7,081 nucleotides of DNA from Pseudonocardiales bacterium. Its GTDB lineage: Bacteria > Actinomycetota > Actinomycetes > Mycobacteriales > Pseudonocardiaceae. Where the stretch lies: positions 1 to 7,081 of the forward strand of contig JAODNG010000462.1 of assembly GCA_025465385.1 (NCBI GenBank). Reading direction: 5' to 3'. Position 1 is the stretch's first letter. Every line of letters begins with the position of its first letter. The notes beneath the pieces were generated by a model. That model searched no databases, was not told the DNA's origin, and saw only the letters and a list, made by a program, of their open reading frames with translations. The translations under genes and the position numbers were made by a program. Of the stretch, positions 1-6,151 are shown piece by piece.

Positions 1-1691
1 GGTTCGGCGCGCTCGGCCAACCCGACGTAGTAGGCGAGGTGACGCTCGCCTATGGCAGCAACCTCACCAGCCTCGGTCAACTGAGCGGCGGCATACTGGC
101 GGACCGTCTCCAGCAGCCCGTAACGCACCTCAGCGTCCTGCTCGCCGGTAGTGACCAGCGACTGGTCAACCAGCCCGGTCAACAGATCGAGGACGGCATA
201 GCGGTCGATGCCGTCGCCGCCACACACCTGCTCGGCGGCGTCCAATGTCCATCCTGCGGTGAACACCGCCAGCCGCCGCAGCAGCGCGCGCTCATCCTGG
301 CTGAGCAGCTCGTAGCTCCAGTCGATGGACGCCTGCAGGGTCTGTTGGCGTGGCATAGACGTGCGGCTGCCCCCGGTGAGCAGGTGGAAGCGGTCGCCCA
401 GCCGGTCGGCGATTTGTTGGGGCGCCAGCATCCGCATCCGCGCGGCGGCTAACTCGATAGCAAGTGGAATGCCGTCGAGCTCCTGACAGATGTGTGCGAT
501 GGCGGCTGCGTCGGCCCCGGTGATCCGGAAATCGGGGCGCACCTGCGTGGCGCGGTCGAGGAACAGGCGCACCGCGTCCGATTCTCGCAGCGCCGTGACC
601 GGCTCGCGATGGACATCGGTGGGAAGTGACATCGAGGGCACTCGCCACGCCGTCTCGCCCGGCACCCCCAGCGGCGCCCTGCTGGTCGCCAACACGGTGA
701 GCGAGGGGCACGCACGCAGCAACGCCTCGGCGAGCTGTGCGCAGGCGGGCAGCACATGCTCACAGTTGTCGAGCACGAGCAGCGCCCTGCGGGACCGCAA
801 ATACGCGACGAGCGTCTCCAGCGGCCCCCAACCCGGCACTTCCCGCAGGCCGATGGCGCCGATCACCGCGGTTGGCACCAGGGTGGCGGCCTCGAGCCGC
901 GCGAGGTCGACCCACCACACCCCGTCGAGGTGGCCGTCCATCGTGCCGGCGGCTGCCTGCAGCGCCAAGCGGGTCTTACCGCAACCCCCGGCGCCGGTCA
1001 GCGTCAGCAGCCGCACCTGCCCGAGCAGCTCTGCGACCTCAGCGAGCTCCGCACCCCGTCCGACGAAGTTCGTCAGCTCACCCGGCAGATTGTTCGACAC
1101 AGAACCCAGCGAGCGCAGCGGCGGAAATTCGACCGGCAGATCGGGATGCAGCAACCCGTGCACGTGCTCCGGCCGACCGAGATCGCGGAGGCGGTGCACG
1201 CCCAGATCCGCTAGCTCGACTCCCTCCGGAAGCCGGTCGGAGACCAGGCCACGCGTCGTCTCAGACAGCACTACCTGGCCGCCGTGCGCAACGGCACGCA
1301 ACCGGGCACAGCGGTTTACCCCCTGCCCGAAGTAGTTCAACTCATCACGCAGCTGCGCCTGCGCGGTGTGCAATGCGATGCGCACCTTCAGCGACGCCCC
1401 CTCCGGCCAGCACTCGGCGCAAAAGGCACGCTGAACGTCCAGCGCAGCGGCCAACGCCTTCGACGCACAATCGAAGGCCGCCACTACGCTGTCGCCCTCG
1501 CCCTGTTCCTGTGGCCGCACCCCGCCATGCAGCGTGATCGCCGCGTCCAGCAGCTGATAATGCCGGCGGATCGCGGCACCCATCGCCTCTGCGGCGGACT
1601 CCCACAGCAACGTCGAGCCCTCGACATCAGTCAGCATGAACGTCACTGTGCCGACCGGCAGATGAACGGCCGACTCCTCGATACTTCTCAT
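1..1691 (-). CDS. Class III nucleotide cyclase / NB-ARC-type ATPase fusion regulator (LuxR family expected), 3' end outside window
   Basis: The frame is open from ATG at 1691 to the window edge (563 codons, no stop). Residues ~13-180 form a class III adenylate/guanylate cyclase domain. Metal-binding aspartates are D22 (in TFMLTDVEGST) and D67 (in QGEGDSVVAAF). The transition-state Asn/Arg pair is N126/R130 (VNRCARL). The usual substrate-selecting Lys and Asp are Gln63 and Asn119, the same pair known in M. tuberculosis Rv0386. Residues ~205-560 form an NB-ARC/AAA-type ATPase: Walker A GAGGCGKT (233-240), Walker B LLVLDNCEH (304-312), an ATSR motif, and a GIPLAIELAAAR segment. Proteins of this build (Rv0386, Rv1358, Rv2488c) normally end in a LuxR helix-turn-helix, which would lie beyond base 1; this is inferred. 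The likely role is cytoplasmic transcription control coupled to cyclic nucleotide or ATP state. Start choice is uncertain: an in-frame GTG at 1697-1695 is an alternative and neither has a strong ribosome site. One rare TTA codon lies at 452-450 (Leu414). The gene is divergent from the regulator at 2078. Confidence 0.9.
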   Translation of the reverse strand, partial: MRSIEESAVHLPVGTVTFMLTDVEGSTLLWESAAEAMGAAIRRHYQLLDAAITLHGGVRPQEQGEGDSVVAAFDCASKALAAALDVQRAFCAECWPEGASLKVRIALHTAQAQLRDELNYFGQGVNRCARLRAVAHGGQVVLSETTRGLVSDRLPEGVELADLGVHRLRDLGRPEHVHGLLHPDLPVEFPPLRSLGSVSNNLPGELTNFVGRGAELAEVAELLGQVRLLTLTGAGGCGKTRLALQAAAGTMDGHLDGVWWVDLARLEAATLVPTAVIGAIGLREVPGWGPLETLVAYLRSRRALLVLDNCEHVLPACAQLAEALLRACPSLTVLATSRAPLGVPGETAWRVPSMSLPTDVHREPVTALRESDAVRLFLDRATQVRPDFRITGADAAAIAHICQELDGIPLAIELAAARMRMLAPQQIADRLGDRFHLLTGGSRTSMPRQQTLQASIDWSYELLSQDERALLRRLAVFTAGWTLDAAEQVCGGDGIDRYAVLDLLTGLVDQSLVTTGEQDAEVRYGLLETVRQYAAAQLTEAGEVAAIGERHLAYYVGLAERAE

Positions 1692-1740
1692 GTCCACCGG
1701 GGATCCCCCCACCGCAGCCGGCCACCCGGCCCAGGCCAGG

Positions 1741-1754
1741 CACTGCCGACAGTG
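1741..1754. promoter_or_regulatory. Small inverted repeat, possible operator
   Basis: CACTG-CCGA-CAGTG has perfect 5-base arms around a 4-base centre and lies 50 bases upstream of the cyclase-regulator start codon in the divergent intergenic region. It could be an operator for either gene or a small hairpin in the leader of the minus-strand transcript. Short dyads like this occur often by chance in GC-rich DNA, so the assignment is weak. Confidence 0.2.
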
Positions 1755-2060
1755 TCGCACCGCTTGCGCCTGGCACGTACCGTATTAGCCCCCTTCTCCC
1801 GACCGAAATGCGCAGACGCGCTCATTCCCCCAAGCTATCCACCGGTTAATCCTTTCTATCGCTTCTCCGAGGAAGTCATCGTCAGATACACCGGCAGCCC
1901 AAGCCGCTGAGCCACCTCCTCGACGGATTAGCGCTCATCCGGCACCGAGGTCGGTGTTGTGATCGACTCGCGGAAAACCCTGTTCGCTATTCGTGCCGGG
2001 CATTACAGTTCGGGACGGGTCCCTTCCTGCTCGAACGGCTCCACTCCAGCTACGTTGCCG

Positions 2061-2066
2061 AGGAGG
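2061..2066 (+). promoter_or_regulatory. Shine-Dalgarno site of the LAL-type regulator
   Basis: A perfect AGGAGG lies 11 bases upstream of ATG 2078. The frame stays open further upstream but offers no better-supported start, so this site decides the start at 2078. The domain start a few residues later (LVGRELELAAL) agrees. Confidence 0.6.
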
Positions 2067-2077
2067 CGTGGCCGCCG

Positions 2078-4948
2078 ATGCGCACGGAGTTGGTTGGTCG
2101 CGAACTGGAGCTGGCCGCGCTCGTGGAGCACTTCGAGTTGGCTCTGGCCGCACATCCGCGCGTCGTGCTGTGCCGGGGCGAGCCGGGCATCGGTAAGACC
2201 CGGATGGCCGAGGAGCTGACCGGGCTGGCGGCGGCGCGGGGCGTTCCGGTGGCGTGGGGACCGGCGGCGGAGTCGAGCGGCGCGCCCCCGTACTGGCCGT
2301 GGCGGCAGGTGCTGCGCGTTGTGTCCGCCAGTGTCGACGTCGTTAAGATCGCGGATGAGCTCGGAGTGCTGCCCGACCTCGTGCGGCTGGCACCCGAGGT
2401 GTTCGGTGCTCCGGGCGGTGATCGGGATGGCAGCGGCTCGAGTGAGGACCGGTTTCGGCTGTTCGACGCGGTAGCCCGGCTGCTGAGCGATATCACCGCG
2501 AGCGCACCGTGGGTCGTCGTGTTCGACGACGCGCACCGGGCGGACTTCGGCTCATTGCTGCTGCTGCACCACTTGGTGCGCACGCTGACCGGCGAGCGGC
2601 TACTGGTGTTGGTGAACCATCGGGACACCGAACCTGTGCACGACGTTCTCGGCACGGGACTCGCCCGGGAGCCGGTCACCCGGCGGATCGACCTCCGCGG
2701 CTTGGCCGCTCCGGCCGTCGGCAAGCAGCTTGCTGCGCTAGTGGGGCGCGCCGTCGCACCGGCGCAAATCCGGCGCGTGCACGTGGTCACGGGCGGCAAT
2801 CCGTTCTTCGTCAGTGAGATGGGCTGGGCGTTGGCCGACGCAGGCCCTGCCGTGTCAGCGGTCCCGGTCCCACCGAGCGTGCGGCAGACGATTAACGAAC
2901 GCGTGGAAGGGCTCCCGCCGAAGTCCGTGTGGCTCCTCCGCGCGGCGTCGATCGTCGGCCGGGAGTTCTCCGTCGAGGTGCTCGCCCGAATGGTGGGCGA
3001 GCCCGTGCTGGGCTGCCTGGGCCAGCTCGACGAGGCAGCGGCTGCCCGCCTGGTCGAGTCCACCGCCACGCCCGGCGAGCACCGATTCGTGCACGTCTTG
3101 ATTCGGGACGCGATCGAGGCCGCCCTGGGCGCGGCCGAGCGGGTACAGCTGCACCGGTCGGCGGCCGAGGCCGTGGAGGAGCTGTACGCCGGCCATCTCG
3201 AGCCGCACCTGTCAGATCTCGCCCGGCACTGGGCGGCTGCGGCCGTGCTCGGCGAGCGGAGCCGCGCTACGGGCTGGATCCGGCAGGCCGCGAGTGAGGC
3301 GGTGAGCCGGCTCTCCTATGAGGAGGGCGTCCGGCTTTACCGGCTCGCGCTCGACGTTGGCGGTGGCGAGCTCGACGATCTCGACCGCTGCCAGCTGCTG
3401 CTCGCGCTCGGCGCCGCGCAGAGCCTGTCCGGGGATCACCCGGGCCGGCTGCAGACCTGCCGGAGTGCGGCTGATCTCGCGCGTTCGATGGCGCGGCCCG
3501 ACCTCATCGCCGAGGCAGCCCTGACGTTGGATGGTGGCGACGGCGCCGAGGCCGATCGGCTGGTCAGGCGGCTGTGCGAAGAGGTCCTGCGGTGGCTAGG
3601 TCCGCAGGCCTCCTCCTTGCGTGCCAGGGTCGCGGCCGGTCTGGCCCGCGCATGCATTTATCTCGATGACGTCGATGCCGCCGCACAGGCCAGCGAGCAG
3701 GCACTGGCCGTGGCGAACCAGTGCGACGATCGGGCCGCAGTCGTGGCGACGCTACGAGCCCGCCAGCTCGTGCGCTGCGATCCGGACGGGACCGACGAAC
3801 GGTTCGACCTAGCCGGGCAGCTGCTGGAAATCGGCCGGGAAGCCGCGGACCCCGAGACCCAGATGTGGGCCCATCTCTGGCGGATCGATGTGATGTTCCA
3901 GCGTGGCGACCTCGCTGGCGTCGGCCGGGAGCTGGATCCGCTGGCCTGGTGCGTCAACGAGATGGGCGGTCCGGTGGCGCGCTGGCAGCTGCTCCGCTGC
4001 CGGGCAGCGCACGCCCAGGCGCAGGCACGTTTCGCCGACGCCATCCGGCTGGCCAACGACGGATTCACCGAGCTGATCCCGCTCTCCGCGTGGGTCCGGG
4101 ACGGCGTGCTGGCGATGACGGGACACCACATCGGTCCCGATGCGAGCGGCGGGGCGAGGGCCTACGGCCTCGATGAACCTGCCGGTGCCCGAGACTTCTG
4201 CCCGGCCTTCGGCGTCCTCTATTCGCTCGCGCCGGCTGTTGTGCTGATCTCAGCCGGGCGCCGCGCCGAGGCGGCCGGGCTTTACCGAGCGCTGGGACCG
4301 GTCGCCGAATGGCAGCCGACCACACACGGGGTGACCATCAGCTACGCGCTCGGGATCATGGTCGCCGCGGCGATGGACGCTGGCGAGGATGTCGCGGAAC
4401 TACGCGGACTACTGGGTCGTTACCGCGGCCACCATGTCGCGGGCGGGGCAGGCCCCGCGATCTACCTCGGGCCGGTTGAGCTCTACCTGGGCATCGCGGC
4501 CCGGCACCTGGGACTGCTCGACGACGCCGTCGCCGACCTCGACCACGCACGGCAGGCGTGCGCGGCGAACGGGGCGGCCGGTTACCACGTCGAGGCGCTG
4601 TTCGAGCTCGCCGTGGCGCTGGCCCGCCGGGCCGGGCACGGTGACGCGGCACGGGCTCGTTCGTTGGCCGCCGACTGCGCCAGTCGAGCCACGATCCTCG
4701 GCATGCCGCCGTTCACGGCGCGCGCCCAGGAGCTGGCCGAGCGGCTCAGCCAGTCGGCGGCCGAGCCGTTGACGCCGAGGGAGTGCGAGGTCGCCGCGCT
4801 GGTGGCGCAGGGGCGGACCAACCGGGAGATCGCCGCCCGGCTCTACCTCTCCGAGCGCACCGCGCAGAACCACGTGCAGCACATCCTCGCCAAGCTCGAC
4901 CTGTCGAACCGGAGCCAGATCGCGGTCTGGATCACCAGCCGCAGTTGA
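2078..4948 (+). CDS. LAL-type transcriptional regulator (N-terminal AAA/STAND ATPase, C-terminal LuxR HTH), 956 aa
   Basis: This is a complete large ATP-binding regulator of the LuxR family (MalT/LAL architecture), cytoplasmic and DNA-binding. The protein opens with LVGRELELAAL, the usual start of the AAA_16 ATPase domain. Walker A is GEPGIGKT at 34-41, Walker B is VVVFDD at 146-151, an RDTE motif lies at 182-185, and GNPFF follows at 240-244. Residues ~260-890 are an Ala/Leu/Arg-rich helical region, likely TPR-like repeats for ligand or protein sensing. The LuxR helix-turn-helix covers ~898-952: LTPRECEVAALVAQGRTNREIA, then the recognition helix SERTAQNHVQHILAKL at 925-940. Length fits the family (usually 850-1000 residues). 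A strong AGGAGG supports the start. No frameshift or missing motif is seen, so it should be functional. The target genes are not shown by the sequence. The divergent cyclase regulator and the downstream tyrosinase/DUF1326 region are candidates by position only. Confidence 0.92.
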   Translation: MRTELVGRELELAALVEHFELALAAHPRVVLCRGEPGIGKTRMAEELTGLAAARGVPVAWGPAAESSGAPPYWPWRQVLRVVSASVDVVKIADELGVLPDLVRLAPEVFGAPGGDRDGSGSSEDRFRLFDAVARLLSDITASAPWVVVFDDAHRADFGSLLLLHHLVRTLTGERLLVLVNHRDTEPVHDVLGTGLAREPVTRRIDLRGLAAPAVGKQLAALVGRAVAPAQIRRVHVVTGGNPFFVSEMGWALADAGPAVSAVPVPPSVRQTINERVEGLPPKSVWLLRAASIVGREFSVEVLARMVGEPVLGCLGQLDEAAAARLVESTATPGEHRFVHVLIRDAIEAALGAAERVQLHRSAAEAVEELYAGHLEPHLSDLARHWAAAAVLGERSRATGWIRQAASEAVSRLSYEEGVRLYRLALDVGGGELDDLDRCQLLLALGAAQSLSGDHPGRLQTCRSAADLARSMARPDLIAEAALTLDGGDGAEADRLVRRLCEEVLRWLGPQASSLRARVAAGLARACIYLDDVDAAAQASEQALAVANQCDDRAAVVATLRARQLVRCDPDGTDERFDLAGQLLEIGREAADPETQMWAHLWRIDVMFQRGDLAGVGRELDPLAWCVNEMGGPVARWQLLRCRAAHAQAQARFADAIRLANDGFTELIPLSAWVRDGVLAMTGHHIGPDASGGARAYGLDEPAGARDFCPAFGVLYSLAPAVVLISAGRRAEAAGLYRALGPVAEWQPTTHGVTISYALGIMVAAAMDAGEDVAELRGLLGRYRGHHVAGGAGPAIYLGPVELYLGIAARHLGLLDDAVADLDHARQACAANGAAGYHVEALFELAVALARRAGHGDAARARSLAADCASRATILGMPPFTARAQELAERLSQSAAEPLTPRECEVAALVAQGRTNREIAARLYLSERTAQNHVQHILAKLDLSNRSQIAVWITSRS

Positions 4949-4957
4949 GTATGCGGG
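4946..4957 (+). repeat. Direct repeat, left copy (TGAGTATGCGGG)
   Basis: This 12-base sequence begins with the stop codon of the LAL-type regulator and recurs exactly at 5337-5348, 391 bases on, where it again begins with a stop codon. The two copies bracket the tyrosinase remnant. It may be a recombination scar or chance. Confidence 0.45.
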
Positions 4958-4993
4958 GTCGTTTTTCGCTGTGCAGACAGACCAGAGGCGACG

Positions 4994-5008
4994 GCGGTTG
5001 CAAACCGC
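4994..5008 (+). other. Small hairpin downstream of the LAL regulator
   Basis: GCGGTT-GCA-AACCGC forms a 6-base-pair stem with a 3-base loop, 45 bases after the regulator stop. No T-run follows, so it is not a typical intrinsic terminator. It could still slow or end transcription, or be chance sequence at the edge of the tyrosinase remnant. Confidence 0.25.
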
Positions 5009-5339
5009 TCATCGCACGGGGAACTGATCTATCGGTTCGAGGAGCTGATCCGGGAAATCGACCCGCAGCTGTCGCGTGCTGCAGGTCCGCCAGACCGTGG
5101 GCGGGATGTTTTGGCCCACGAACAGTGAATTTGTCAACGCTTCCACGTGGGAAGCATTCAACGACTCGATGCAAGGCTGCGAACTGGGCACGAGCAACAA
5201 TTACACTCAAGGGTTGGCCCACAGTTACATCGGTGGCACGCTGGGCAATGCGGACACCTCTTTCCGCGAGCCCTTCGTGTTCTTGCTGCACTCCAATGTG
5301 GACAGGCTCTTTGTGTTGTGGCAGCTGCAAAATCGCTGA
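5009..5339 (+). pseudogene. Remnant of a tyrosinase-family copper oxidase gene (internal deletion and frame change)
   Basis: Two pieces of one tyrosinase-like protein lie in different frames. Piece 1 (5012-5074) reads SSHGELIYRFEELIREIDPQ, matching the helix that carries the third copper-A histidine (codon 5015-5017). Piece 2 (about 5100-5339, another frame) reads through GLAHSYIGGTLGNADTSF and FVFLLHSNVDRLFVLWQ, the copper-B signature, and stops at 5337-5339. The stretch normally between them, including the HYWDW-type motif, is absent, as are the N-terminal first two copper-A histidines and everything after copper-B. In copper-B, His codons at 5220-5222 and 5289-5291 remain, but the position four residues before the first of these reads Gln (CAA, 5208-5210) where family members have His. 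GC is lower than the neighbours (about 52-57% by hand count over 5101-5220). Intact relatives oxidise phenols to quinones with a two-copper centre; this copy cannot. The family call is firm, the exact limits are not. Confidence 0.8.
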
Positions 5340-5348
5340 GTATGCGGG
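5337..5348 (+). repeat. Direct repeat, right copy (TGAGTATGCGGG)
   Basis: This is the second exact copy of the 12-base sequence at 4946-4957. It starts with the stop codon that ends the copper-B part of the tyrosinase remnant. The flanking bases differ from those of the left copy on both sides. Confidence 0.45.
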
Positions 5349-5485
5349 CTGCGCAATTCGGCGGGCGCCCCCACTCCTCGCGCCTGACTACCGCGGTCGA
5401 GCGCGATGGGCGTTTTCGATGCACAGAATAGAGAAGCGTCCGGCTCGGTTCCTCGGCTGGCCGGGCGGTTGGGCCGGTCGGTGGC

Positions 5486-5515
5486 TTGACCGTGCTTCAT
5501 TACCAGGACGAGACT
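5486..5515 (+). promoter_or_regulatory. Candidate promoter of the DUF1326-DUF2182 operon
   Basis: TTGACC at 5486-5491 matches five of six -35 consensus bases. Eighteen bases later GAGACT (5510-5515) has the A and T expected at positions 2 and 6 of an actinobacterial -10. A start of transcription near 5522 would leave a leader of about 27 bases containing the ribosome site at 5533-5540. The -10 is imperfect, so the promoter may need an activator. No clear metal-regulator operator is seen. Confidence 0.35.
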
Positions 5516-5532
5516 TCTGGTTTCTCCCGGTT

Positions 5533-5540
5533 GAGAGGGG
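5533..5540 (+). promoter_or_regulatory. Shine-Dalgarno site of the DUF1326 gene
   Basis: GAGAGGGG lies 8 bases upstream of ATG 5549. It favours this start over an in-frame TTG/GTG-type start further upstream near 5486, which would fall on the candidate promoter and add 21 residues not typical of the family. Confidence 0.55.
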
Positions 5541-5548
5541 GCCGCCCC

Positions 5549-6151
5549 ATGGCCTGGTCCATCCGCGGTCGCTACTTCGAAAACTGTTCCTGCGATATGC
5601 CCTGCCCGTGCACAGTCACGTTTGACGCCGGCGCCGACACGGAGCGCTGCAACGCCGTGCTCATCTTCCACGTGGACACCGGTGAGGTCGACGGCGTGGA
5701 CGTGAGCGACCGGACGGTCGTGGTCGTGGTAGACGCCCCTCAAGTGATGACCGACGGCAATTGGAAGCTCGCGCTCGTGGTGGACGAGAGGGCCTCCGAC
5801 GAGCAGCTCCAGAGACTGGGCGCGGTGTTCGGCGGCGAGATGGGGGGCCCGATGGAGGCACTCGCCCCACTAGTGGGCGAGATGCTCGGCGTGGAACGAA
5901 TGCGCATCGAGGTCACCCAGAGCAACGGAAACCACAAGCTCAGCGCTGGTGACGCACTCGAGGTCGAGGTCGATGACGTCGTGCCGTTCGGTGTGGACAC
6001 CGGCCGCCCCGCCCGGCTGGTTGATGTCTTTCACCCGGCCAACAGTGAGCTGACCGTGGCGAAGGGCCGCTCACGGGTCGGAGTCCTCGGACTGGAATGG
6101 TCCCAAGCAGGCACTTCGGGGTTTTCCGCCCCCTTCGCCTGGATGGGCTGA
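5549..6151 (+). CDS. DUF1326 family protein, 200 aa
   Basis: The N-terminus MAWSIRGRYFENCSCDMPCP carries the family hallmark Y-F-E-N-C-x-C-D-x-x-C-P-C, with cysteines at 13, 15, 19 and 21 plus a fifth at 34. Such a tight cluster is a plausible metal or redox site, but no DUF1326 function is established that I can name. The rest is a soluble, acidic, beta-rich-looking chain with no signal peptide or membrane segment, so it is probably cytoplasmic. The length is usual for the family. The start at ATG 5549 is chosen because relatives begin right before this motif and GAGAGGGG lies 8 bases upstream. The stop TGA touches the next ATG (TGAATG), so this gene and the DUF2182 gene are surely one operon and probably translationally coupled; the two families are often neighbours. 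A decayed copper oxidase gene lies just upstream. A metal-carrier role is inference. Confidence 0.88.
   Translation: MAWSIRGRYFENCSCDMPCPCTVTFDAGADTERCNAVLIFHVDTGEVDGVDVSDRTVVVVVDAPQVMTDGNWKLALVVDERASDEQLQRLGAVFGGEMGGPMEALAPLVGEMLGVERMRIEVTQSNGNHKLSAGDALEVEVDDVVPFGVDTGRPARLVDVFHPANSELTVAKGRSRVGVLGLEWSQAGTSGFSAPFAWMG

Larger units (their letters stand above)
1692..2077. other. Divergent intergenic region between two large regulator genes
   Basis: This 386-base stretch has no convincing gene and should hold both divergent promoters. Visible candidates are a 10-base palindrome GGGGATCCCC at 1699-1708, next to the cyclase start, and an inverted repeat at 1741-1754. A TACAGT hexamer at 2004-2009 could be a -10 element for the rightward gene, with only a poor -35 (TGTTCG, 1981-1986) 17 bases upstream. 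On the minus strand, 1927-1856 is a short frame of 23 codons reading SVEEVAQRLGLPVYL and onward, closed by stops on both sides; it resembles the start of a helix-turn-helix but may be chance. No tRNA or clear terminator is seen. Confidence 0.6.

Noticed and set aside
450..452. TTA codon as a sign of bldA-type developmental control
   Set aside because: That logic holds for Streptomyces. This organism is not shown to be one, and a single rare codon is weak evidence.
490..1335. Long plus-strand open frames across 39-1910
   Set aside because: They lie opposite the cyclase-ATPase gene. Their translations are Arg/Ser/Pro-rich with no motifs, while the minus strand shows clear cyclase and Walker motifs in one frame.
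2050..3069. Long minus-strand open frames under the LAL regulator
   Set aside because: They are Ser/Arg/Ala-rich shadows typical of high-GC DNA, and the plus strand carries recognisable ATPase and LuxR domains throughout.
4994..5008. Intrinsic terminator for the LAL regulator
   Set aside because: The stem is only 6 base pairs and no T-run follows, so it is listed as a hairpin only.
5486..5548. Upstream in-frame start of the DUF1326 gene near 5486
   Set aside because: The added 21 residues are atypical for the family, lie over a candidate promoter, and ATG 5549 has a well-placed GAGAGGGG.
4783..5625. A 280-codon plus-strand frame spanning the end of the LAL gene, the tyrosinase remnant and the start of DUF1326
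   Set aside because: It overlaps three better-supported features in other frames and shows no domain or family motif.
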